A DNA stretch of 64,000 nucleotides, taken from Treponema sp. GTDB lineage: Bacteria > Spirochaetota > Spirochaetia > Treponematales > Treponemataceae. Positions 24,362 through 33,222 of the stretch are shown here, piece after piece (position 1 is the first letter of the stretch; every line of letters begins with the position of its first letter). A program made the position numbers and the translations under genes. The notes under the pieces were generated by a model that saw only the letters and a program-made list of their open reading frames with translations, had not been told where the DNA came from and made no database searches. Location: NCBI GenBank assembly GCA_017449265.1, contig JAFSJW010000014.1:1-64000 (forward strand), written 5' to 3'.

Positions 24362-26347
24362 GTGAAAAAATCAAATGTTGCTAGTTCCGTTTTATATTTT
24401 CTCATGATTTTTTCTCCGCTTGTCTGGGGCGTTTCATGCTCGGAAGCAAAAGACGAGGAGTCCAAGTCCTCCGTGTGGACAATTGAGGGCGACATAGACA
24501 ATGCCGTAAGCCCTGGAAATGATTTCTATCAATATGCCGTAGGTTCGTGGCTCAATGCAAACCCGCTTTCTGACAAAGCCGACATAAATGGTACTATTGC
24601 CGACAGCGAGAAAAAGTCTGAGACTTTTCTTTCAAACATCATCACAAAAGGCTCCGGCGATGTTGCGCTTGATAAAATCGCTTCTGAGATAAAGACATCG
24701 GAGATTGACTGGAAAAAACAGGTGTATCTCCCCGCGGAAAAACTGATTTCTGAAATAAGCGCGGCTTCCACCAAAGAGGAGCTTGTTCCTGTTTTTGCCC
24801 GTATGCTCCGAGAAGGGTTTTCGCCAGTAATGTCCGTAACATTCACCCCGGTTGCGCGCGAAGTGGAGATTCTTTTACAGCTCGGACGAATCGAAACGAA
24901 GTATCAGGAGAAACTTTCTGAGGATTATTACATCCTTGCTGCCCTTGACACGAACACGGGCGTTGATTCAAAAATCCTTTCGCTTATTGATTCGTCGAAT
25001 GTCGTTCCGCAGGCGAAGAATTTCGTTACAAAGCTGGAAACTGGAATAAACAGCTCCGATTCAAAGGCAAACCAGAAAATAAGCTCGACGCTTTCTGCTG
25101 ATAATTATGTGTACAAGGTTCTTCTTGAGGCTGGCTTTTCAGTTTCCCAAATCGGGCGGATAAAGTATGTGGCTATGCTTGACAAGTACTTTAAGAATCT
25201 TGATTCTTCTTCGCTTGAGGAGCTGAAAGCGTACTTGACGCTCCTTGTGTACGATGAAATGTACCGTTTTTCAAAGAATATTTCCATTGTTGGCGATGAT
25301 GCAGTGTACGGTAATTTTGAATACGCGTTCAAGAAGAGGTTGTTCGCAAAGTACAATTTACTGAAAAGCGCGGCGGAGATGAATGTTTCCCCAGAAACGA
25401 AGACAAAAATACAGAATCTTCTTGAAGAAATCAGGACTACATTCATCGACAAAACTGTTGATATTGACTGGATGAGCGAGACAACGAAAGCAAAAGCCCG
25501 TGAGAAGGCAAAAAACATGATGTTCTTTGTCGCTTGCCCAGAGAGCTACAATGAGGATTTTCTTCTTGGTGATTTTGACCAGACAAATTGCTTTGACGAT
25601 GTACATTCGCTTGAAGCCAAAACATTCTCGGCTTATCTCAAGAACACGGATAATGTTTCCGAGGGGACGATGTGGGCTTTGTTCCCGACTGTTGGCGACA
25701 CACTCCAGTTCAATGCGTTCCATCACAGCGTGAACAATTGCATAATCATAAATCCGTTCGCAAGCTGCCCGCCTATGTGCGAGCTTTCTAAGGGCGATGC
25801 CTACACTTACGGAACTCTTGGTTTTGTTCTTGGCCATGAGTTTACGCACGGATTCGATGCTGTTGGCTCTAATTATGACAAAATCGGTGCTGAAACAAGC
25901 TGGTGGACTTCGGCTGACAGAGAAAATTTCCGCAAAAAGCAGCAGCAGTTCATAAAGTTGTTTTCCAGCTACGATATTTTCTCGGGTCTTATAAGCAAAA
26001 CTGGCGAGATGAACGATGGTGAGAATACTCTTACGGAGAATATGGCTGATTTCGGAGGGCTTACCCTTGCGCATGACGCTTATATGACTAAGAAAACAAA
26101 AGAAATCTCAGACGCAAAAAAACTTTTTGAGGCGGAGAAAGATTTTTATCTTGCTGTTGCCCAGTGCTACAAAGGGAATCAGTCTGACACATACAAAATT
26201 CATGCGAAAATGAAAGACGCTCATTCAAATTTCAAAATCAGGGTGAACGGAAATGTTGTGAATATGCCTTCTTGGTATACGATTTTTGATATTCAGCCTG
26301 GCGATATTCTTTACAAGTCGCCGTCAGAAAGAATCGTACTGTGGTAA
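24362..26347 (+). CDS. M13-family (neprilysin/PepO-like) zinc metallopeptidase lipoprotein
   Basis: 661 aa from GTG 24362. That start gives KKSNVASSVLYFLMIFSPLV and a Cys (GVSC) of a relaxed spirochaetal lipobox. Earlier in-frame starts (24323, 24335) overlap or abut a TATAAT at 24326-24331. Catalytic motifs: LGHEFTHGFDAVGSNYD, ENMADFGGLTLAHDAY, and substrate-binding NPFASCPPM; the C-terminus NMPSWYTIFDIQPGD is typical. Cleaves oligopeptides outside the cytoplasm. Its stop overlaps the start region of the radical SAM gene. Confidence 0.9.
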   Translation: MKKSNVASSVLYFLMIFSPLVWGVSCSEAKDEESKSSVWTIEGDIDNAVSPGNDFYQYAVGSWLNANPLSDKADINGTIADSEKKSETFLSNIITKGSGDVALDKIASEIKTSEIDWKKQVYLPAEKLISEISAASTKEELVPVFARMLREGFSPVMSVTFTPVAREVEILLQLGRIETKYQEKLSEDYYILAALDTNTGVDSKILSLIDSSNVVPQAKNFVTKLETGINSSDSKANQKISSTLSADNYVYKVLLEAGFSVSQIGRIKYVAMLDKYFKNLDSSSLEELKAYLTLLVYDEMYRFSKNISIVGDDAVYGNFEYAFKKRLFAKYNLLKSAAEMNVSPETKTKIQNLLEEIRTTFIDKTVDIDWMSETTKAKAREKAKNMMFFVACPESYNEDFLLGDFDQTNCFDDVHSLEAKTFSAYLKNTDNVSEGTMWALFPTVGDTLQFNAFHHSVNNCIIINPFASCPPMCELSKGDAYTYGTLGFVLGHEFTHGFDAVGSNYDKIGAETSWWTSADRENFRKKQQQFIKLFSSYDIFSGLISKTGEMNDGENTLTENMADFGGLTLAHDAYMTKKTKEISDAKKLFEAEKDFYLAVAQCYKGNQSDTYKIHAKMKDAHSNFKIRVNGNVVNMPSWYTIFDIQPGDILYKSPSERIVLW

Positions 26348-26352
26348 GCCGA

Positions 26353-28461
26353 ATGCAGGTTCTTGTCATACAGCCGCCAATCGTGCAGCTGAATACGGCT
26401 TATCCAAGCGGGGCTTATCTTTCTTCTTTTTTCAAAAATCGCAGTATAGAAACAAAATGGCTTGATTTGAACATCGAGCTGTATTATGAGATTTTTTCAA
26501 AAAAAGGACTTTCGCGTCTTTTTTCTGCTTGTTCACAAAAAGCCCTTGCGCTTGCCGAAAAAGCCGAAAACTCTGGCGATGAGGCGACTGCTTTCAATTT
26601 AAGACGGTATGTGAGCCAGAAAAATTTCTGGATTCAATGGATTGATACGATTACATCAATTCTTCGGGCTGACCCTAAGAACAGCGGCTACGAAAATGCT
26701 CACAGATTCGTGTTCGGGGCGCATGTTCCGCGCGGAAACCGCATGGAGAGCTACCTTTCGTCGCTTGACCGGGACCTTACTACTGACGATGCGCGCGCCC
26801 TTGCCAGCTTTGCGCTCGCAGACCTTGCTGATTTCATAACTGCCGCTTTTGATGAGAACTTTAGCCTTGTTCGCTATGCAGAGAGCCTTACCGTGAGCGA
26901 AAACTCTTTTTCCCAAGTTGAGAAAGGCGCGGACTCTCCTGTGCTGAAAGAATTTTTTCTTCCTTTGCTTGACAGATTGTTCTCTTCTATAGAAGAAAAG
27001 ACGCTCGTTTTGATTTCGGTTCCGTTCGCAGGAACTTTTGCTCCATCGCTTTGTGCGGGTCGGTTCTTCAAGGAAAAATTTGGTTCTGATGTTTTCGTTG
27101 TCTTTGGCGGCGGCTTTGTTAACACGGAACTTCGCCAGACTACTGAACGCTCGTTGAAAAAATACTGTGATGCACTTTGCTTTGACCGAGGCTACGCAAG
27201 TTATGAGCAGCTTTTGCGTACAGATTTTTTTAATTCGGACGATATGACGGCCGTTTACAAAATGCGCCGCTTCGGGAATGATTCTGTTGTTGAGCCGAAA
27301 GAAGCCGATTCTGCCACGCTTGATTTTGAAAAAAATCAGACTGTGACCATAATCCCGAATTTTTCTGACATTGATTTTAGCCGCTATCCCAGGTTGATTG
27401 ATGACAAAAATCCAATGCACAGACTTTGGTCTGACGGGGCGTGGATAAAAGTCTACATGGCGCACGGCTGTTACTGGCACAAATGCGCTTTTTGCGATGT
27501 AACGCTGGATTATGTTTCTGGTTATTGCCCCACCGATATAAAAAAGCTCTATGGCGGAATTTTGGCACAATGCAAAGAGAAAGGTGTGTTCGGGGTGCAT
27601 TTTGTTGATGAGGCAATGCCGCCCAGAATGATGATTGATTTTGCCAGGGAGAATCTTTCCCACGGCTCTCCAATAACCTGGTGGGGCAATGTCCGTTTTG
27701 AAAAGGCTTTTACGCGCGATGTGGCAGATTTTCTTGCGGCTGGCGGACTGATTGGAGTTTCGGCCGGGCTTGAGTCTGCAACGGGCAACGGTCTTACTGC
27801 AATCCACAAGGGAACTGATTTGAATTCGATTGTGGGTGCTTGCTGCGCTTTCAAGGAGGCGGGAATTCTTGTCCATGCCTACATGATTTACGGTTACTGG
27901 TGGGAAAAACCCCGTGACCTCATAAACTCTATGGAAACTCTCCGCCAATTCTACTTGAACGGACTTTTGGATTCCTGTTTCTGGCACAAATTCGTCCTGA
28001 CCCGTCATTCGAGAGTTTACAAAGAATGGAAAGAAGGTCTTGTTCAAGATTTAAAGCCTGTTCTGAATGAAAATGCTCCTGTTTTCGCTATGAACACGCT
28101 TCATTTTGAAGGCGAGGAAAAAAGCGCAAAGTACGGGCCGTTTCTTGATTATTCATTGAACCAATGGATGCATGGCCAAGATTTGGAGCTTCCTGTTCAG
28201 AAATGGTTTGATTTTTCAGTTCCGTCGCCAACAGTTCCGAAAAATTTCATCGAAAAGCTGATTTCTGAGTATGAGCGAAAACGGGACGAAGAATTTGCAA
28301 GACCGCTGCCCAAAGACGACAACCGTAAATTTTGGCTTGGCGGGGAAAAAATCAAGCTTTCAGGCGGAAAAATCGGGTGGTTTTATATGGGCGAATTCTA
28401 CGAAGCCGAAGAGAATGCACCTCAGAAATTTTTTCGCGGAAAAGGGCTTTGCGTGATTTAG
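26353..28461 (+). CDS. B12-binding-type radical SAM protein
   Basis: 702 aa from ATG 26353 (a GTG at 26341 adds four residues). The N-terminal MQVLVIQPPIVQLNTAYPSG and VFVVFGGGFVNTEL look like a cobalamin-binding-type domain. The radical SAM core has GCYWHKCAFCD, a CX4CX2C cluster loop instead of the usual CX3CX2C, followed by FGVHFVDEAMPP and ISAGLES-like SAGLESATGNG. Reaction unknown. It overlaps or abuts the M13 peptidase gene, so they are cotranscribed. Confidence 0.82.
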   Translation: MQVLVIQPPIVQLNTAYPSGAYLSSFFKNRSIETKWLDLNIELYYEIFSKKGLSRLFSACSQKALALAEKAENSGDEATAFNLRRYVSQKNFWIQWIDTITSILRADPKNSGYENAHRFVFGAHVPRGNRMESYLSSLDRDLTTDDARALASFALADLADFITAAFDENFSLVRYAESLTVSENSFSQVEKGADSPVLKEFFLPLLDRLFSSIEEKTLVLISVPFAGTFAPSLCAGRFFKEKFGSDVFVVFGGGFVNTELRQTTERSLKKYCDALCFDRGYASYEQLLRTDFFNSDDMTAVYKMRRFGNDSVVEPKEADSATLDFEKNQTVTIIPNFSDIDFSRYPRLIDDKNPMHRLWSDGAWIKVYMAHGCYWHKCAFCDVTLDYVSGYCPTDIKKLYGGILAQCKEKGVFGVHFVDEAMPPRMMIDFARENLSHGSPITWWGNVRFEKAFTRDVADFLAAGGLIGVSAGLESATGNGLTAIHKGTDLNSIVGACCAFKEAGILVHAYMIYGYWWEKPRDLINSMETLRQFYLNGLLDSCFWHKFVLTRHSRVYKEWKEGLVQDLKPVLNENAPVFAMNTLHFEGEEKSAKYGPFLDYSLNQWMHGQDLELPVQKWFDFSVPSPTVPKNFIEKLISEYERKRDEEFARPLPKDDNRKFWLGGEKIKLSGGKIGWFYMGEFYEAEENAPQKFFRGKGLCVI

Positions 28462-28470
28462 CCCTTTTTC
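28441..28470 (+). terminator. Terminator overlapping the radical SAM stop codon
   Basis: AAAGGGCT / AGCCCTTT, 8-bp stem with an 11-nt loop and T-rich tail; the TAG lies in the loop/stem boundary. Confidence 0.65.
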
Positions 28471-28550
28471 TTGCTGGTGATTTTTGTTTATAAGGTCAGC
28501 TATGAAAAAAACAGCTGATTCAAGTTTATTTTTTTGATAAAATCGTGATA

Positions 28551-29534
28551 ATGTCTAAGTTGAAAATTTTGTACGCTGGAAGCCCTATTGCTTCCGCAAT
28601 TGTACTGAGAAATCTCATAGAAGAATCGAAAAAAGCTGATTTTGAAATAGTAGGAGTCCTTACGAATCCGCCAGCAAGCCGAGGCCGGCATAAGGAGCTT
28701 ATTCCCACGGAAGTCGCACAATGTGCGGAAAAAAACGGAATTCAGGTCTTTTTTTTCGACCACTTGAAAGAGGAAGCTAGGAATGCCCTTGCACCTTTGG
28801 GGGCTGATTTGATGATTTGCTTTGATTATGGAAAAATCTTCGGGCCGAAATTTCTGGCTTTGTTTCCTTTGGGCGGAATAAATCTGCATCCTTCAATGCT
28901 GCCGAAATACAGGGGATGCACGCCTGTTCCGGCTGCAATTCTGAACGGAGACGAATCTCTCGGAATCTCCGTTCAGAAACTTGCCCTCAAAACAGATGAA
29001 GGCGATATTCTTGCCCGGGCGCAAGTTCCGCTTTCTGGGGACGAAACTACGCAGAGTCTTATGGACGGTGACGGAAAAACGAGTGTGGTTACAAGCGAAG
29101 GAACAAAGCTCTTGATTCACCTTTTGCGTGCGGTCAAGAATGATGGCGGTTCATTCGCGCTGCCAGAAGCCGAGCCGCAGTCGGGAGAAAGCTCTTATAC
29201 GCCGTTTATCAAAAAAGATGACGGAGTTATTGACTGGAATAAGGATGCGGCGGAAATAGACAGACAGATTCGTGCATATACACCGTGGCCGCTTTCATCA
29301 ACGGAATGCAACGGTACTAAGCTTTTGATTCTGAAAGGTTTTGTTTCGGACAAAAAGTCGGACAAAGCTCCGGGTACGGTTCTTCCGTATCAAAAATCGA
29401 CTGGCATTGAAATTGCTTGCGGGAACGGAACGGTTTATGTTGCGACGGAGCTTCAATGGCAGGCAAAAAAGGCTATGGATTACAAAAGCTTTATGAACGG
29501 AGCAAGAAATTTTATCGATTCTGTGTTAGGATAA
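28551..29534 (+). CDS. fmt: Methionyl-tRNA formyltransferase
   Basis: 327 aa from ATG 28551. Formyltransferase motif GGINLHPSMLPKYRGCTP carries the catalytic Asn and His; TDEGDILARAQVPL supplies the Asp region; the C-terminal domain begins near WNKDAAEIDRQIRAYTPWP. It transfers formyl from 10-formyl-THF to Met-tRNA for initiation. The C-terminal anticodon-side domain is present. fhs, which makes 10-formyl-THF, lies 1.5 kb downstream. Six bases separate it from the PASTA gene. Confidence 0.93.
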   Translation: MSKLKILYAGSPIASAIVLRNLIEESKKADFEIVGVLTNPPASRGRHKELIPTEVAQCAEKNGIQVFFFDHLKEEARNALAPLGADLMICFDYGKIFGPKFLALFPLGGINLHPSMLPKYRGCTPVPAAILNGDESLGISVQKLALKTDEGDILARAQVPLSGDETTQSLMDGDGKTSVVTSEGTKLLIHLLRAVKNDGGSFALPEAEPQSGESSYTPFIKKDDGVIDWNKDAAEIDRQIRAYTPWPLSSTECNGTKLLILKGFVSDKKSDKAPGTVLPYQKSTGIEIACGNGTVYVATELQWQAKKAMDYKSFMNGARNFIDSVLG

Positions 29535-29540
29535 CAAATT

Positions 29541-30539
29541 ATGGAAGATTTTTTTGAAGATGAATCAAATGATACAAAAAAAACGCCAGTGACAAAACGG
29601 CTTCTTTTTCTTACCGTGCTTGGAACTGTTGTACTCATGTTCATAGTATGTCTCATCGTGTTCTTTGCTACTGTCAGAGGCGCGGAGCAAGTGCTTGTTC
29701 CGAATGTTGTCGGAAAGCATTGGTCTGAGGCTTTGGTCGAGATGCAGCAGAAAGAATTGTACGCTAAAGTTCAGCTGCGATACACGGAGAGCGATGACGA
29801 AGGAATGATTTTGAACCAAAGTCCAATCGGAGGCTCAATCACAAAGGCAGGCTCTCGCGTCACGCTCACAATCAGCCGTGGGGCAGTCGTAAGTCATGTT
29901 GAAAACTATATCGGGCAGAACATAGATGATGTAAAGATGAACTTGCAGACAATGTTCTCGGGCGTAAAACCGCTGATTATCCTTGACACTCCAAGCTACA
30001 AGACTGATTCAAGCCCGGCTGGGACAATTCTTGCGCAGACTCCGCCGGAAGGAACGGCAATATCAAGCCCGGTCACAGTAAAATTAATTGTGAGCCGTGG
30101 GGCTGAGGCCGAGATGACGAAAGTGCCGAATTATGTTGGCACAAGCGTTAGCACATTTTTAAAGCGGATTGGCAGCGTAAAAATCGTGTTTGATTTTTCT
30201 TCCCATACGGCCGGAAAAAACGAAAAGCCGGCTACGATTACGCGACAGGAAACCCCAGCCGAACAGTCTGTCAAGAATTATTCGCGCGTAACGCTTGATG
30301 TGGCTCTTCCTGAGAATGAATTAGACGGCAAAGTTTACGGAATTTATTACACAAGCCTTCCGAATTACCCGACTCCAGTTCCTGTGACGGTTGAAATATC
30401 GAAGAACGAGAAAAAGACGGATGTTATGAGTTTTAATCATACTGGCGGAAATTTCTCAATTCCGTATGCCGCCGCGCACGGCTCTGAAATTCGGGTCTTT
30501 GCAGCAGGAAAAGAAGTTGCAAAATCAATCATCGATTAA
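29541..30539 (+). CDS. Membrane-anchored PASTA-domain protein
   Basis: 332 aa. Cytoplasmic N-terminus of ~20 residues, one membrane helix (LLFLTVLGTVVLMFIVCLIV), then three PASTA repeats beginning at VLVPNVVGKHWSEAL, ENYIGQNIDDVK and KVPNYVGTSVSTFL, and a C-terminal extension. PASTA domains bind peptidoglycan or muropeptides. No kinase or transpeptidase domain is attached, so this is a stand-alone anchor or sensor. Cotranscribed with fmt, an arrangement seen in spirochaetes. Confidence 0.88.
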   Translation: MEDFFEDESNDTKKTPVTKRLLFLTVLGTVVLMFIVCLIVFFATVRGAEQVLVPNVVGKHWSEALVEMQQKELYAKVQLRYTESDDEGMILNQSPIGGSITKAGSRVTLTISRGAVVSHVENYIGQNIDDVKMNLQTMFSGVKPLIILDTPSYKTDSSPAGTILAQTPPEGTAISSPVTVKLIVSRGAEAEMTKVPNYVGTSVSTFLKRIGSVKIVFDFSSHTAGKNEKPATITRQETPAEQSVKNYSRVTLDVALPENELDGKVYGIYYTSLPNYPTPVPVTVEISKNEKKTDVMSFNHTGGNFSIPYAAAHGSEIRVFAAGKEVAKSIID

Positions 30540-30544
30540 AGTGT

Positions 30545-30600
30545 TGATTAAGTCATGTTGCACGCAGAAAAACTTCTGAGTTCAGCATGACTTTTTAATC
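30545..30600. terminator. Bidirectional terminator
   Basis: GATTAA-AGTCATG pairs with CATGACT-TTTTAATC across a ~28-nt loop between convergent genes. Confidence 0.55.
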
Positions 30601-30609
30601 AGTGATTTC

Positions 30610-30969
30610 TTAGTCTGCTGAATTTTTCTTTTCTTCAAGAAGTGTTGTGTCTTCAATCTCTTCGGCTTCGATATAATTATCTTTTATATCGGTGATTTTG
30701 ATTTTGACCGGTTTGTTCGGAACTTTGAAAGAAATTGTGTCGTTTTTCTGCACAACATAGTTAACAGTCCCGTTCGTCTTTGAAATATCTCCATAATTCA
30801 CGATGAACGAAACGATAAATGCGTTCTCGCGGTATTTGTACGAGCCGGCAAAGCGGATTCTGTAGCCAAGACCGTCACCTACATCGTAAGGAAGCGGCTC
30901 GGCAAAAAGACCTGCACAAACGAAAAAAACTGTGGCAAAAGAAAAAAGCTTCAAAAATGATTTCATCAT
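30610..30969 (-). CDS. Small exported protein
   Basis: 119 aa from ATG 30969 (or the next ATG at 30966). Signal peptide SFLKLFSFATVFFVCAGLFA with likely cleavage before EPLPYDVG. The mature part is beta-rich (YRIRFAGSYKYRENAFIVSF) and ends acidic. Unrecognised. The open frame extends upstream to 31110 without a ribosome binding site. Confidence 0.6.
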   Translation of the reverse strand: MMKSFLKLFSFATVFFVCAGLFAEPLPYDVGDGLGYRIRFAGSYKYRENAFIVSFIVNYGDISKTNGTVNYVVQKNDTISFKVPNKPVKIKITDIKDNYIEAEEIEDTTLLEEKKNSAD

Positions 30970-31086
30970 AAGACAAAATGTAATCAATAGCTGAATAAAA
31001 TTCAATAATTTGTTAGTGTAAAGGGAGCTGTTCAAAAATTGTTTTTGAGCAGACGCTATAAATCCACAAAAAGCGGGGGAGCGAAA

Positions 31087-32769
31087 ATGACAGATTTGGA
31101 AATCGCACAAAAAAACGAGATGATTCCGATTCAGAAAGTTGCTGAAAAAATTGGAATAGATGAGGATTCGCTTGATTTTTATGGAAAATACAAAGCAAAA
31201 ATAACGATGAAGACGCTCCGTTCGTTTCTTGAAAAGGCAGAAAATCCTAAGTCGCGAGGAAAGCTGATTTTGACCACCGCCGTGACTCCGACTCCTGCTG
31301 GCGAGGGAAAATCGACTGTTTCAATCGGGCTTGGTGACGGACTTAACAAAATCGGAAAGAAAGCTGTAATTGCGCTCCGAGAGCCGTCTTTGGGACCGTG
31401 CTTTGGTGTGAAGGGCGGGGCTTGCGGCGGCGGATATGCCCAGATTGTCCCGATGGAGGACATTAATCTTCATTTTACTGGCGATATTCATGCTATTTCC
31501 GCCGCAAATAATTTGATGTCGGCTATAATCGACAACCACATTCATCAGACGAATGCGCTCAGAATCGATCCGCGGACAATCACATGGAAGAGAGCCGTGG
31601 ATTTGAACGACCGCGCGTTGAGGAACATTACGATTGGGCTTGGCGGGAGAGGGGATGGAATTCCGAGGGAAGACCACTTCGTGATTTCAGTTGCATCTGA
31701 GCTTATGGCTATCGTTTGCTTGTCAAAATCAATAACTGATTTGAAAAACAGAATATCAAATATAATAATCGGAAACACTTTCGATAAGCGTCCTGTCAAA
31801 TTCGGAGAGCTAAAATGCACTGGTGCGATTGCGACGCTCCTGAAAGACGCAATCAGACCGAATATCGTGCAGACTTTGGAAAAAAATCCTGTGTTCGTGC
31901 ATGGCGGACCGTTCGCAAACATAGCGCAAGGCACAAACTCAATTAATGCCACGATGAGCGCGCTTGCTACAGGCGATTATGTTGTGACTGAGGCTGGTTT
32001 TGCCGCAGATTTGGGCGCGGAGAAATTCATGGACATAAAATGCCGCATTGCGGGGATTTCGCCTGATATTGTTGTAATCGTTGCAACAGTGCGCGCGCTC
32101 AAAATGCATGGAGGCATGGCAAAGGCGGATCTTTCCACTCCGAGCATTGGGGCGTTGCAGTCTGGATTTGAGAATTTGCTCGTTCATATAGAAAATATTT
32201 CAAAATTCGGCGTGCCGAGCGTTGTTGCAATCAACAGGTTTGTTACCGACACGGACGAGGAAATAGAGCTTTTGAAATCACTCTGCGAGAAAAAAGGCTC
32301 TAAGGCTGTTGTCTGCGAAGGCTGGGAAAAAGGTGGCGCGGGTATGACGGAGCTTGCGGAAACTGTCTGCGGTATTCTGGATAAAAACGAGGCAAAATTC
32401 CACTATCTGTATGAGTCTAATCTTTCGCTTGCGGACAAGGTTCGCATCCTTGCGAAAGAAATTTACCGCGCTAAATCGGTGGAATTTCCTGAGAGCGTGC
32501 TGAAAAAACTGCGCGAGTACGAGGAGCTTGGCTACAAGGAGCTTCCTGTGTGCGTGGCAAAAACTCAGAACTCAATCAGCCATGATCCAAAGCGTATGGG
32601 CGCGCCGAAGGATTATGTTTTCCCGGTGCGGGATGTGCAGCTTTATTCTGGCGCGGGATTCGTCGTAATCTATGCGGGGGATATAATGACGCTTCCTGGA
32701 CTTCCGAAAATGCCGGCTGCATTAAAAATCGATGTGGACGATGACGGTAATGTGAGCGGATTGTTCTAG
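31087..32769 (+). CDS. fhs: Formate-tetrahydrofolate ligase
   Basis: 560 aa from ATG 31087 after GGGGGAG; the frame is open to 31039 but without support. P-loop VTPTPAGEGKSTVSIGLGD, then REPSLGPCFGVKGGACGGGY, FTGDIHAISAANNL, HGGPFANIAQGTNS and MTLPGLPKMPAA, all canonical. It makes 10-formyl-THF from formate, THF and ATP for purine and fMet-tRNA synthesis. Full family length. Confidence 0.96.
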   Translation: MTDLEIAQKNEMIPIQKVAEKIGIDEDSLDFYGKYKAKITMKTLRSFLEKAENPKSRGKLILTTAVTPTPAGEGKSTVSIGLGDGLNKIGKKAVIALREPSLGPCFGVKGGACGGGYAQIVPMEDINLHFTGDIHAISAANNLMSAIIDNHIHQTNALRIDPRTITWKRAVDLNDRALRNITIGLGGRGDGIPREDHFVISVASELMAIVCLSKSITDLKNRISNIIIGNTFDKRPVKFGELKCTGAIATLLKDAIRPNIVQTLEKNPVFVHGGPFANIAQGTNSINATMSALATGDYVVTEAGFAADLGAEKFMDIKCRIAGISPDIVVIVATVRALKMHGGMAKADLSTPSIGALQSGFENLLVHIENISKFGVPSVVAINRFVTDTDEEIELLKSLCEKKGSKAVVCEGWEKGGAGMTELAETVCGILDKNEAKFHYLYESNLSLADKVRILAKEIYRAKSVEFPESVLKKLREYEELGYKELPVCVAKTQNSISHDPKRMGAPKDYVFPVRDVQLYSGAGFVVIYAGDIMTLPGLPKMPAALKIDVDDDGNVSGLF

Positions 32770-32907
32770 TATGTGTGATGATTGAAGTGAAATGCAAAGA
32801 GCGATAGTAATGCCGATGAAGCTGGTATTTTTTTCCGCCTCATTGGCTACTTTCAATTGCCGAGCCGTTTTTTAAGTTTGCGATTGTTGGCAAAATGCTT
32901 AGTAACT

Positions 32908-33112
32908 TCAACGCAATGCTTCAGGAAGACCAGCAACTACTCCTCTGACAGTTTCTAGAAGATCCCGCATTAAGCTTCCCCCTGCGATATTATCAAGTTC
33001 CTCTGATGAAAGAGATTTGGTCCCTTCTGCCTTTTCAGTCAAAAATGCTTTTAGTTCGGCTTCTGTTGCATTGCAGTTATTCTTTTTGAGAAAGTCTGCG
33101 ACCTTCCCTCAT
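32908..33112 (-). pseudogene. Relic of a double-glycine (Nif11-like) leader peptide precursor
   Basis: From 33099 down to the TGA at 32908 the minus strand reads ADFLKKNNCNATEAELKAFL, then TEKAEGTKSLSSEELDNIAGG, then a 22-residue tail SLMRDLLETVRGVVAGLPEA plus LR. LSSEELDNIAGG is the classic leader end cut after GG, as in Nif11-type precursors. A TGA (33111-33109) stops the frame upstream and no in-frame start lies between. An ATG at 33112 is one frame off, so the 5' end is lost or shifted. No maturase or transporter is nearby. The rest of 32770-33222 holds no other gene. Confidence 0.6.
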
Positions 33113-33175
33113 TGCATGATGCGAAAAAAATTGTCGAATCTTAAAAAAATTGATGTTTATTTCATCCATATTCAA

Positions 33176-33181
33176 TATAAT
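33176..33181 (+). promoter_or_regulatory. Candidate -10 box of the pnt operon
   Basis: Perfect TATAAT 41 nt before ATG 33223. The best -35 (TTGATG at 33150) is 20 nt away, longer than usual. Confidence 0.4.
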
Positions 33182-33222
33182 GGAATAGTATTTTTCTGCT
33201 ATAAAAAAGGAGGCTTTCAAAA

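Noticed and set aside
26656..28047. 463-codon open frame antisense to the radical SAM gene
   Set aside because: No domain, no ribosome binding site, and it mirrors the codon bias of the real gene on the other strand.
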